A stretch of 64,000 nt of DNA from Amblyornis subalaris (Eukaryota > Chordata > Aves > Passeriformes > Ptilonorhynchidae). Under the pieces are notes generated by a model. The model was not told the DNA's origin. It searched no databases and worked only from the letters and a program-made list of their open reading frames with translations. The stretch lies in NCBI GenBank assembly GCA_018881555.1, contig JACAXG010000024.1:7095254-7159253 (forward strand), written 5' to 3'. The translations under genes and the position numbers were made by a program. Shown here one piece after another: positions 52,999 to 63,400 of the stretch (position 1 is the first letter of the stretch; every line of letters starts with the position of its first letter).

Positions 52999-55900
52999 CA
53001 TCGTGGCAGTATTTACAATAATATAATCAGCTAACTACTGTGACTAAGGATCAGAGGAACAGGTTTACTACCAACGTATATATTCCATCAACCAGGATAA
53101 AAAAGTGTCTGAATACGACAACCACACCAGATGCCCCTTCCCAACTGACATCGGAGTCAAAGCCCTCAAGTCCTCTCAGACTGGAGTCCGCCACAACCCC
53201 AAAGCCTTCCAGTTCATGCAGAGAGTAAGCTGACATCCTAAGCTGTAGCAAACACTGAGGGCCCAACCTTCATGCTCATCTCTCACTCCCGNGGTGAGAT
53301 CTAAATCCCAGGATTACTTGTCTCTGCAGCGTTAGACTCTATGCACACACTTAACCTCCTTGCCACAACTGCACAGTGGGTCTGCTTGCCATGATCCAGG
53401 CAAGCACACACCCAAGTGTTGGCAAGGTTTGGGTATCAGCAGCGTATTTTTCGTCTCTCAGAGCAGTCAGTCAGCACACACACTTGCTGCAAGCACATAT
53501 CAATACACAATCACACATACATACTGATTACTACTTCACACAAACCAAGATATATTACTGCAAGTTTCTACTGAATACCAGTAATGAAATATACACCAAA
53601 ACTTCGCCTCCTCAAAGTTTTTCCAAATCTGATTAGAGCACTTCACTTCATGGTGAGACAGGAAGACGGTGCACCAAGCAGCTTGGGCATAAACAACGCA
53701 CCAGCCTTCACCCTCTACACTGAAGCTTTCCACATTCATCACCCCAGGTGCTGTGGCATTTACTGCACGCACCCTTGTCCCAAACTGGAGGAGGAAGGGG
53801 GAGAAAAAAAANCCAAACCAAACCAACGAAAGAACAACGAAGTAAGAAAATACCAGCACCACTGCTTCCCGTTCACAGGCTCCTAATAAAATTTTGTGAC
53901 ACCCCTGTAGCACAACACTTGCCTACTCTTCAGAACAACGCAGCAGCTTAGCAGTGAAGTTGGGGTACGGTGTGGAGCTTGTTGCTCTGCCTCAATATCA
54001 TATTCCATGCCACGAGCAAGGCTGGAACACTCAAGAAATCATCAGCTGTACTTGCATAATCAACTACCATTTAAACAGCTCCTCTTAAATCCAGCTGCTG
54101 AATGTAATCACCTTTAACACTGCCTGGTTAAAAGAAGTGTCCAAAAACCAGTGGTAGTTAGAAAAGTTGAAGGGAAAGCTACCCAGAATGGTTTGACTGG
54201 TGAAGAAATGCTTTCATTTGAAGTTCACATTTCTGTCTAGAAAGTTTTACTTTCTATTTTTGACACTAATAAAATTGCCATCAAAGAAGCCAGTAACAGT
54301 AGTTTCTGTTCTCCAAGAAAATAATTGCAAGCGTCTGCATGTACACTACACATAAACAAACTATACATTAAAAAATAAGTTCAGATCATGATGTTTAGAA
54401 TTGGCCACTTTAAAAAAAAAAAAGTTTTCCAATAACTGTGGAAATGTAATGAAAATGTAGCATTTACTCATTTCAAGCAGAAATTCGCCTATATCTCTCT
54501 TACTAGGTAGGTGATTCCTTACAGTAAATATTCTATAACATACCTTACTGACCCTAGAGAAGGACCAGTTTTACAGTTCCTCAAATCAATAGGATGGTTG
54601 CTGATTTCAGTAAGAGCAGAAGTAAGCATTGTATTCTCAAAATGACACATATTGAAAACAAGGAAATACAACTCATATGACACTACTTTTTCATGACGTT
54701 CATCTGTGTTCATCAGTTCAGAAAACACAGCCTACCTTTCCATGGGGTTTACTAGAAAAAAAACAGTAGCTATAACTCATTTTATAGATACATATATAGG
54801 GATCCAATCAGTTAATTGCACACATTTCGCCTGCATTAGCATTTTAACATACAGCAACACACATACAATACCCCGTTATCCAGTTTGTCTGTCTGTGTTA
54901 TGGAAAGTCAAACCAGACTCTAAGCTACGAGACTTCACGGGACACAGGCCTGATTGCACTTAACTCAGCAGAAGAAAATACACTCAGAACTTTTCAAATT
55001 GTGTTCCTACCGCGTAGAATGCAAGACTCCCCCATACACGCAAGGGACAAGCAAACAAAAGAGCATCACGCTGAGTAAGTGTTTATTCCAGGCTTTTCCC
55101 CTTAGAGAGAGTCTGGAAGTCACCTCTTCCTTCCAGGCAGGGAGAGACAACCACTAAAAATCTCTTACTCGGGCACAGTTAGTCAGCAGGAGGAGGGAGA
55201 TTCCTGGCTTGCAACAAGACAAAGCGACTCCTAAATAAAACGCAAAACCGAGGGATGAGGGAAGGGGAGAGGAAAGCAGTAGGCTGCTAGATAGGAAGGG
55301 TCTGGACAAAAAAGGAAACTCAGTTTTGTTTCCATTGTCTCAGCTTCATGCCGCCTCCACTTAAAACGATAAACTTCACAGGGTAACCCCTTCTTCAATA
55401 AGCCAAGGCACGGAGAAACACATCCCCGAGNCTCTGCTGGAGCGGGGCAGGGCTGCGCAGCCCTGGCTCCTCTACCTGCCACCGGCAAGCGATGCCAGGA
55501 ATTGCAGCGACTAAAATAAGTAATACGAATATGAATATTAAGAAAAAACGGTAAAATTAAAAAAAAAGGAAGAGAAAACAAGCCTCACAATCCACTGTTG
55601 GTGGAAGGAGCAGCGGCTGCATCTCTCCGACGGCAGGAAACTTTCAACGAAGTTCCTGGCGGAGACGGCGGGCAGCCAACCCCGCGGGAGGCCAGGCCGG
55701 ACTCCGGAGCCCCCTTTAAAGCTCCCTGCCATGGAGATCCACGCCAGCAGAGCCGGGCCCGGCCGCCGTGTCCCCGGGCAGCGCCGGGCGCTGACAGCCC
55801 ACGGCACCGCGTCCCCCCCCCCCCGCGGCCGGAGCGGCGCGGGGAGCGCCCCGCAAACGGGGGGGGGACCGACCCCGCAACCGCCCTTCGCCCGAGGAAA

Positions 55901-56033
55901 AAACACGAGGGAAAATTAGTTATTTCCACCAAAATAATCCTGGGCAAAACACGGCGAAGCCCACCGCCCCCAGGCGCCGGCGGGCGCGACCGGCGCTGAC
56001 AGGGGCCGAGCGGACACAAGGACGGGGCTTTAC

Positions 56034-56066
56034 CTTGATGCAACACTGAGCAGGAGTCTCGGACAT
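56034..56066 (-). CDS. ETV6: ETV6 (TEL) coding exon 1, residues 1-11
   Basis: On the minus strand this reads MSETPAQCCIK and is followed directly by a GTAAAG splice donor (GT at 56033-56032). Human ETV6, as I recall it, begins MSETPAQCSIK, and its first coding exon is likewise 33 nt ending in phase 0 after Lys11. The start is supported by an in-frame TGA only two codons upstream (56072-56070) and a G at -3. ETV6 is a nuclear ETS-family repressor that polymerises through an N-terminal SAM/PNT domain and binds GGAA sites with a C-terminal ETS domain; neither domain lies in this exon. The exon contributes the disordered N-terminus and most of the I-K-Q-E SUMO-acceptor motif, which is completed by exon 2. 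The only difference from human is Cys for Ser at residue 9. It lies inside a CpG island. The 5' UTR extends rightwards from 56067, but its end cannot be fixed from sequence. Confidence 0.95.
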
Positions 56067-56128
56067 CTCTCAGGAGGGACTCGGCGGAGCCCGGCGGGGC
56101 AGGCGCGGGCGGGCAGACGGGAAGTTCT

Positions 56129-56140
56129 GGGGCTTTCCCC
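56129..56140. promoter_or_regulatory. kappaB-like site near the ETV6 start
   Basis: GGGGCTTTCCCC fits the NF-kappaB consensus GGGRNWYYCC and is almost palindromic. It lies 63 nt upstream of the ATG, so it is probably inside the 5' UTR or just downstream of the transcription start. Confidence 0.3.
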
Positions 56141-56465
56141 ACTTTCCGCTCCTCTCCCGGCGCGGCGGCGCGGCCCGACCCGGCCCGTCCCCTCAAGGGG
56201 AAGTGGCGGCCGGGGGCGGGCGCGGCGCGGCCGGGGTGGCGCGGGGGGGTCCGGCCGCGGGGCCGCGGGGCCGCTCCTCGCTGCTGCCGCCGCTCCCCCG
56301 CGGGCGCGCGCGGCCGCCCGCACCCCCCCCGGCGCGTGTGCGCTGCGCGTGCTCGCGGCTCCGCGTGAGAGGCGATGCGCGCGCGCGGGAAGAGGGAGGG
56401 GGCGCGGGAGTGCGCGGGAAAAGGGGGGTGGGGGGGCGCAGCCCCGCTCCCCGCCGGTGTTTTCC

Positions 56466-56488
56466 TTCCTGGAAAAGAGAGAAACCGA
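56466..56488 (+). promoter_or_regulatory. GAS-like plus ISRE/IRF-like motif pair
   Basis: TTCCTGGAA (56466-56474) fits the STAT palindrome TTCNNNGAA. Four bases on, GAAACCGAAA (56479-56488) fits the IRF/ISRE core GAAANNGAAA. The pair lies about 400 nt upstream of the ETV6 ATG in the CpG island. The match is by motif only; occupancy is not shown by sequence. Confidence 0.4.
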
Positions 56489-56574
56489 AAGGCGGCAGCG
56501 AGGGCCGGGCCGGGCCGGGCGCTGCGCCCCGCCCCGCGCCGCCGCTCATTGATCCGGAGTTTCGGGGCCGAAAC

Positions 56575-56582
56575 TGACGTGG
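56575..56582 (+). promoter_or_regulatory. CRE/ATF-type half site
   Basis: TGACGTGG lies in the upstream part of the CpG island, about 510 nt from the ATG. It matches the ACGTG-containing sites used by CREB/ATF and bZIP stress factors. One short motif, so weak evidence. Confidence 0.25.
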
Positions 56583-57747
56583 GTTCCCGGCACCCGCACC
56601 GCCCCTTAAAGGGGCCGCTCCAGCCTCCACAGCCACCACTGGCGGGGATGGGCCGAGCGGGAGTGCGGCTCGCTCTGGCCGGAGCCCTCGGGTGCTGATG
56701 CGGGCCGGCCAGAGCAGGGGGAGGCTGGCAGGGCGCGGCCGGGGCCGTGTGGCCGTAGCGTTTTGACACCGCGCGGGGCGGGCCGGGCTCTAAACGCGGG
56801 CCCTTTAAGCTCCGAGCGGCGGTCCCGGGGCGGGCAGCGGGACGGGCGGGCTCCGCAGCACAGCGAGCTTTGTTCCGCCGCCGCTCGGAAAGCCCCGGCC
56901 GGCAGCGCCGCGCGGGCACCGCGGACACGGGCAGTCCGCGGAGGCGCCCCCGGCCCGGGCCCTGGCCCCGGCCCCACGCTCACAGCCCGGCGTGGTCGCT
57001 CCAGCGCAGGGTTTCAGGGAGCTGTTTGTATCACCCGCAGTGTGTGTGATTTCCAGCCGCGATGGTGTCAGCGCTGGTTTCCGTCTGGCTCCTAGACAGT
57101 GCAGCCCCAGCCCTCGTGATGGGAGTGAAAAGAGCGGGGGGAAAGTGAGAAATACCTCGGCCATCTCTTCGTCCGAATCTCTCCGTGATTTTACGGGCAA
57201 TTTTTGGTGTCCTGCCTGGTTTTTAGATGCACTGGCTTTGTTGCAAGGCCTGAACATGCCTGGGAGCAGAGCACTGCTTTGTACCCGTGGCACTAGAAGG
57301 CAGAGCTGCTTCTGGAGTCTGCTGGGAGGTGCATTTGGATAGAATAGTCTCCTGTAAGTGATTTGGTGCTACTGAAAATGGCACACGAGAGGGAAACCGC
57401 GGTGTTTTCAAAGGAAGGGTTAGCTGAGGTTTCATGATGCCTGCCTTACATGTGGCGTGCTGGCATCGAATGCAGTGCTGCTTCACCTGCATGGCCAAGA
57501 GCCAAGACTGCTGTAGGTGCCCCTTGGTCCATTTTGCAAACCAGGACCGACTCCTTGCAGACTCTTAGAGCTTCATTTTGGCCAGTCTCTGAAACTAAAT
57601 GAGGGAGAGGAAGGGAAGGTACTATCCCCTCCCAGCCTAGCACCCAATGACCCTTTTTAAATATAGGACTAGCTTAATAATGAAGGNTTCATATTTGCTG
57701 TCTTACCTCAGCATGGCTGAACTGCTGGAGAAGAGTTGTTGCTGTTT

Positions 57748-58330
57748 AGAATCACAGAATCGTGAAGGCTGGAAGTCTTTCAAGATCATGCAGTCCAGCT
57801 GTTAACCCAGCACTACTGTACCTCCTAAATCACTAACCTGTATCACTCATTGTCAGATCCAGATAACACGTCCAGAGATGGTGACTCCACCAGCTCCCTG
57901 GGCAGCTCCTTCCAGTGCCTGACCCCCCAAACAGTGAAATTTTTTTTTTTTCTAGTATCCAATCTAAATCTCCCCTGTCTCAGCTTAAGATCATTTCCTT
58001 TCTTCCTCTCACTGCAGGAACACTAGAAGAGACTGGCCCCACCTCACTCCATCCTCCTTTCAGGGAGTTGTAGAGAGCAATGAAGTCTCCCCAGAGCCTC
58101 CTCAAGACTCAACAACCACAGCTCCCCCACCCATGTGGTAAGACATGTGGTAGAAAACGTGTAAGACATGTTTTCTAGACTCTTCACAAGCCGCCTTGCC
58201 CTTCTCTTGACACGCCCTGGCAACTCAATGTCCTTTTTAAAGTGAGGGGTCCAAAACTGAATGCAGCACTCGAGGTGTGGCCTCACCAATGCTGAGTACA
58301 GGGCACTGCCTCTCCCCCTCTTATCCTCTC
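57748..58330 (-). mobile_element. CR1 LINE, 5'-truncated copy with its 3' end at the left
   Basis: Reads leftmost AGAATCACAGAATCGTGAAG, the reverse of the ATTCTGTGATTCT-type tail of avian CR1. It continues with typical blocks such as CCCAGCACT, GATGGTGACTCCACC and CCCTGGGCAGC. On the minus strand 58044-58289 encodes a piece of the reverse-transcriptase C-terminus starting MVRPHLECCIQFWTPHFKKD, a hallmark of CR1. Only the last 580 bases or so of the element are present. The frame is broken by an internal local duplication (58132-58179) and a T run near 57945, so the copy is dead. CR1 elements lack target-site duplications, so the exact ends are approximate. Confidence 0.93.
58132..58179 (-). 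repeat. Local duplication inside the CR1 copy
   Basis: The units GTGGTAAGACAT, GTGGTAGAAAAC and GTGTAAGACAT follow one another where CR1 normally has a single copy. This expands the element and disrupts its reading frame. It is a private change of this copy. Confidence 0.6.
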
Positions 58331-58461
58331 TGCTTCATCCCCAGAACATTTTGGTTTTTTACCTACATGATTACCGCTGGCTTTCCCCAAGAGCTGGGTT
58401 ATTATTTTTGGTCTCATGGCAAGTTGGGGATTTTTGGGATTCCTTATATTAAAGATAGAAA

Positions 58462-58850
58462 TTTGAGATGCAAAAGATTTGTTAGGTCATCTACTCTGCT
58501 CCCCTGATGGTAGAGGATTTACAGCACTTGTGTGATTGTTCTTTTGTTTTAAATGCCTCGGGTAATGGGGCTTCCACCTCTTTCTTTTGGGAGTCTGTTT
58601 CACAGTCCAGATAGTCCCATGGCCAGGAAGATATTTGGTCTATATTTGCATTTGTGCAGTTTCACCCAGTTACTCCTGGTTATAACCATGTTGTGTACTC
58701 CCCTAAACAGTTTGTCTCCTCTCTGGCTAGCTGTGTCTTACACACAGGTATCACTTCTTTTCCTGGCCATTACCATCCTTTCTTTTTATCTCCTTTCATT
58801 AATCAGTCCCTGCAGCCACTTTATCATTGTTGTTGGTATTCTTTGATACC
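58462..58850 (-). mobile_element. Older, diverged CR1-type LINE fragment
   Basis: Blocks AAATGCCTCGGGTAATGGGG, CTTCCACCTC, TTGGGAGTCTGTTTCACAGTC and CAGTTACTCCTGGTTATAAC follow in the order seen in older sauropsid CR1 families, where the consensus has AAATGCCT-GGGGCTTCCACC, ATTCCACAGTC and CATTACTTCTTGTTAT. It has the same orientation as the neighbouring younger copy at 57748, but a different subfamily and far more divergence. Ends are approximate. Confidence 0.75.
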
Positions 58851-61468
58851 CATCCAATGGGTCATCATTTCCTCAGCCCACGGATACCCATATTTAGGGC
58901 CTCATCCTTTGGGAATGCAGACGAAACCCCATCATGGTTTCATTTTGTCTCCAAGTTGCCTCAGAGAATTGTACAAAATCTGTCACCTGACATCACTGTG
59001 AATGAGATCTGGACCCGTGTGTCCTCAGTGATCCCTCTCGCAGTGCAATTGCAATCTGTTTTTCTCCATAGACATTCTGGTGAAGCTGTGTGTCCCAAGT
59101 TTCATTTTTCTGCCTGGACTTTCAACATCTGTTCCTTCTGGGATCACTGATAGCTTCTGTTCCTCGCACTTTGATTAATGGCCCTTACAAATACAGGCCT
59201 TGATCCATCTCCGCAAACCTCTCAACCAGTGTGGATGGTTGCAAGTATGTCCAGGACCACAACCTAGTTTAGAGGTATTCTGTTCCAGCTCTTTCTGTTT
59301 GTTTTTTCCACTACTCCACTAAATGTGAGTGTGATGGATGGTAACTAGAAAAGGTAGGAAAAGAAATGATGAATGTGTAGAGAAGGCCACAGGCACAAGT
59401 GCGGTACCTCTTCAGCCACAATTCAATCCCATTGAAGCTGCTGTAAGAAAGCTGGGAAGGAAATGTGGCTGGACAAAACACATCCCACCCCACCCTGTGG
59501 TGTGCCCTTGCCAACAGAAGCAGGTACGGCTCAACCATGCTGGCTAGACACTAGACACGGTGACTGGAGAACACCTTTGAACCCTTTGAACAAGGAGGAC
59601 CAAACCCTTTGTCATGTGTTAGCTTTTCTGCTTGGTTCTGCCTTTGTTTCTCTGGCCTGATCTCTTGCAGTTCCTCTCATTAGTTCCATCTCTTGAGACC
59701 TCAGACTTTATACTGCTCTGGGCAGGAAAAGAAAAATGCTACCAAATCTCCTGGTGTGCAGGGTGGTCCATGGTTGCAGGACAGTTGTTCTGGAAGAGTA
59801 AGGAGAAAGCTTCTTCAGCTGTCAGCTCCCCTTTAGATCTGTGCCACGTGGAGATTGCACAGAGCGGAAAGGAAGTCCATTAGCTCATATTAAACCTTGA
59901 ACAGGCTCCCAGTTAGTTTCTTCCCCTCTCACCTAGAGGCTACTGCCTAGCTTATCTCCAGGGAGGACCCATTAGTTAAAAGCAGGATTTATGATCCAGC
60001 AGAGCCACCTGTCAACACCCCAGCCAGAATTCCCCTAACTTTTTGTTCGGATAGATGTCAGCAACACTAATACAGGCAAAAGGTACCATGGCCTGAGAAG
60101 TGAAGCCAAGATCCTGCCTTGCTTAGGGCTCTCCCAGGAAGGGGACATGGGTGGCATGTTGGGGGACAGCAGCAGGATGAGTTAACCAAGACTCAAGAAT
60201 GTTCTTCTCATAGTGGTCTGAAAAATTCGGCTTTAGATGCTTTTTTTTTCTGGTCTAAAGTTTCTTCCTGAAAACAGAGCAAACCCTGAAGTAAAGGAGA
60301 CAAACACTGGGACTTGTAATTTTCTGTCCATAAGGGTGCATCTGCCCAGAAGCTTCCACTGATTCTCTGCCACGTGGGCCTCTTTTACAGTCATAGGACT
60401 CCCAGTGTCCTTCTACTTGCACTTGCTCAGCAGCTAGGCTAGGGGTTTTTTCAGATGTCCTGAAAGGATGTTGGAGCCTTTTTCCCGAAGGAGTTAGACA
60501 CTCGGGTACCTACATCCAGCTGAAAGCCAAGGTTTTCATTCCTTCTTTTGTGTACTGGTTTTCTGGTTTCAGCAGCATACAGCAATACCTCAGATGTCTG
60601 CAGTAATAATTGACTTTTATTAAGGAGACTTTGTTCATAGTAGTATTTTCCCTTCCTTCTTTTTATTTGCAAACCACTCATTACTTCCCAGTGCCCAGTT
60701 ATCATTAACTCATTCTACTGCTTCTCCACTGTTATCTTTTCCTTCCCTTTATCTTTCCCCAGCACAACTTAACTGACTCATTTACTGCTCACTTATTTGC
60801 CTCATTTGTATTACTAGTTTTATTTTTGTCTTCCAAGGTTTTAGCAGATAGAAATAGCCACTTGATGTTACTTGACGGGTGTGCTGACATTACTGAGCCT
60901 CAACAAAGATGACCCTTCCAGACTGAGGGATGGGACCAAGCTCTTAAGGAACAAAGCTCAGTAGGAGACAGTAAATTCCCAGAACATGCAAGGATAGGTT
61001 CATGTTAAAATGCAACTGATTTTTTTAGTCTTGAGGGCTAAAAGGAAATCCATGACGGCTGGTACACAGAGGTACTGTGGAAGTGATCACCACTGCACAT
61101 TTAGCACTACAATTCTTTTTCCCTTACCCAATAGGTTTCAGAAACCAAATTGTATTTTATGGACCTAGCGTGCATCAGTCATGCTGTTTCTCATCATTAG
61201 CAGTAAGTCTAGCTTTCACTTCATGTTCTCAGGCAAGTCCTTTTTCCAAGATTCAGCCACATTTCTTGTGATAGAAGTCCCAAATCCTTGACTTTTTCGG
61301 AACAGTTATGAAATTCAGTCTGCAGTGTTAGAGTGAGAAATGCTATATCCATTTTATTTGCATTCTTGCCAATTTGTTCATCTAAGATTCTAATCTTTGA
61401 GATTCCATGATCTGGCTCTATGAATAAGATTCGCACCAGAATAATGATTTTGATAAAAAGTGTTTTTT

Positions 61469-61500
61469 TGTTTTGATTTGATTTGATTTTAAATCAAAAT
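61469..61500. repeat. (TTGAT)n repeat ending in an inverted repeat
   Basis: TTTTGATT-TGATTTGATT is followed by TTAAATCAAAAT, so TTTTGATT and AATCAAAA form a hairpin-capable pair. Confidence 0.65.
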
Positions 61501-63320
61501 AGCAATTCTTGTGCATTCTCCAAAGCTGCAGGCATTTTGATATAAAGATACTTGTACAGTTTACTTAGGCACTCGTAGCTTTCCCACAACAGTCAAAATA
61601 GAAATGCAAAAATCCTGGTATGACACCTATTAATCTAGCAGCAAATAGATGTAAAACAAAATAACCCTGAACATTCTTGTTGGTCTGAGCTGTGTCATCC
61701 TCACACATCATCACATACTGTATTATTTTGAATCATCTACCGTATTGCATCTGTAAATAAGAGTTTTCTATCACTCTAGGTGTCACTGTTCTGTTCGAGA
61801 AAGGGGAAGGGAAATTGAGGACTGTACTGATTTAACTCCTCTTTATTGTTCAAAGCAGCACAGCATTTTCTGAGAGACAAGTTTCTAGTCATGTTTGAGA
61901 AGCGGACTCCATTGCACAAGTCACTCCTTACACACATTTCAAGTTGTAGCACGTAAAAATGAGGCAGTGAGCGGCCCTGACAGAGCTCCTGAGAGCCCTG
62001 ACTTCAGTGACACCAACCTGGCAAAAGCTAAACCTATCAGCTTAGTCTAAACAGCTTGGACCATAGGCCTCTCTCATGCCACTGTGGAACAGCCCCGTGG
62101 CACCACGAGGCACTTAGAGCTAACTCCTTTTCTACCTCTTCTAGTGTTTTGGTTGCAGCGTGGTGCCACAAAGCAAAGCTTCCAGGACTAAATAAGAGCG
62201 TAAAAGATGTAGAAGTACTCCATCCTACACTGCTGGGCAGGTCGCAGCACACCCTCCCTTGACCATGCCAGCAGCTGCCTTTAGGACTGTGAAAAGGCAC
62301 AGGAATATATAACCTGTGTGTTTGTGCATGTGCATCCCTGTGTTTAAAGCCAGCTCAGTTCCCCTGACTGTGGAGGTCAGATGGAGACTGACAGGGATAC
62401 TTTAAACTGGAATCTTCTGATCCCTCAAAGGCACAGATGCAGCTTCTCCCCTCAAGGTCTTGCTGGCAGTGTCTTTTGCTCACCTCCAAAGAGACAAGAG
62501 GCTTGGCCCTGCCACTACAAAATCTTGCCCCAACAAAATGTGTGGAAGGGCCACCAGGCATGCAAGGACCAAGGAGTAAAAGCAGGGTACCTCTGCCGTG
62601 AGCTGGAGATGGACAGGGCCAAGCAAGCTTGTATCAGAGGCTCTTGGAAGGAGGGAGAACAGCCCCTGAGCCTGGGAGGAACAGAGGGGGAAGGTCAGTC
62701 GTAGGGAGCTGTAGAGGAGCTGGGGCAAGAGGCTGGGCTGCACTGGACAAAACCTCTCCGCTCAACCTTCTTTGGTGGGGCTGGTTGTTTAAATGGAATT
62801 TAAATCTCTGCAGATATGTGAGGAACTTCCTGGCATCACCCAAAGACGTGCAGTGACAGGGGCAGGGCTGTGCTGGCCAGGGTCATGCACGGGCACAACC
62901 AGAGCAGGGACTGAGGTCCTTGATGCCACAGAGAAATTGCCGTGCATGTGGGCTCATCATTTCTGCAAAGCACCAGTAAATAAGGGAAAGCAAAAAAGGT
63001 TACCAAAGATAGGATTTTTGGAGGACAGTTCTGCAAAGCACTAGATGCCCAGCTACCAGTTTCAGACATAAGCTATACCTTTGTGCTTTCTTCTTGCATG
63101 ATCCAGAACAGTGAAGTGTATGTCAGTATTTACTACCTCATGAATTCAAAATAAAGAGTTCGTTGCCTCTCTACTCAAAACCACAAAATTTTGAGGGGAA
63201 AAATTACTTTGGAAAATTCCTTTAAGTTGTATGTGTGTGCACTTTCTTATCTTGCATGTGGATTTTGTCTTGTAAAGTACATTTTCAAACCTCCCCCTAC
63301 AAATTTTGAATGCTGAAGAT

Positions 63321-63400
63321 TTTCTTCCTTCTCTTTCATTCCTTTTCTTCTTTCTTGTTATTTTTCTCCCTCCCTTCTTGCCTTCCCACCCGCCTTCTTA
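63321..63400 (+). repeat. Pyrimidine-rich tract
   Basis: About 80 bases are nearly all C and T on the plus strand, with only scattered A and G. It lies in the upstream flank of ETV6 and could be H-DNA-prone or the 3' splice region of an unseen gene, but no AG-bounded exon follows that I recognise. Confidence 0.55.

Larger units (their letters stand above)
12662..56033 (-). other. ETV6: ETV6 intron 1 (43,372 nt)
   Basis: Bounded by the exon 1 donor and exon 2 acceptor, both canonical GT-AG. It is phase 0 and AT-rich over most of its length, becoming CpG-rich only in its first 400 nt (the downstream flank of the promoter island). I looked through it on both strands for exons, RNA genes and mobile elements. 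I saw decayed CR1 and MIR/L2-like relics (listed separately), short tandem repeats and TAAT-rich blocks, but no second gene. The longest open frames inside (48049-48543 and 50571-51071, both minus, about 165 codons) have no recognisable domain. Mammalian ETV6 also has very long first and second introns; this one appears less than half the length of the human one as I recall it, in keeping with compact avian introns. Confidence 0.9.
56030..56323 (-). other. Possible overlapping upstream open reading frame in the ETV6 leader
   Basis: On the minus strand an ATG at 56323-56321 opens a frame that stays open through exon 1 and overlaps the ETV6 ATG in a different frame. In genomic DNA it stops at TAA 56032-56030, but that stop is intronic. 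In the spliced mRNA the frame would enter exon 2 and stop at TGA 12552-12550, giving 133 codons. The encoded peptide is Ala/Arg/Pro-rich, as expected of any GC-rich frame. It matters only if transcripts start to the right of 56323, which is unknown. Confidence 0.3.
55600..57010. promoter_or_regulatory. ETV6: CpG island with the ETV6 promoter and 5' UTR
   Basis: Base composition changes abruptly from AT-rich intron to a GC- and CpG-dense block that spans coding exon 1 and ends near 57010. It holds many GC boxes (for example around 56528 and 56827), runs of C and G, and no obvious TATA box or CCAAT box, which fits a broad housekeeping-type promoter. Transcription toward the minus strand is implied by exon 1. 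Long open frames on both strands here (up to 447 codons) result from the scarcity of AT-rich stop codons and are not genes. The exact start site is unknown; the nearest strong motif cluster is 400-420 nt upstream of the ATG. Confidence 0.88.

Noticed and set aside
55585..56928. 447-codon open frame on the minus strand through the CpG island
   Set aside because: It runs through the ETV6 exon 1 donor in a different frame and is Ala/Arg/Pro/Gly-rich, as expected from GC-rich DNA lacking stop codons. No domain is visible.
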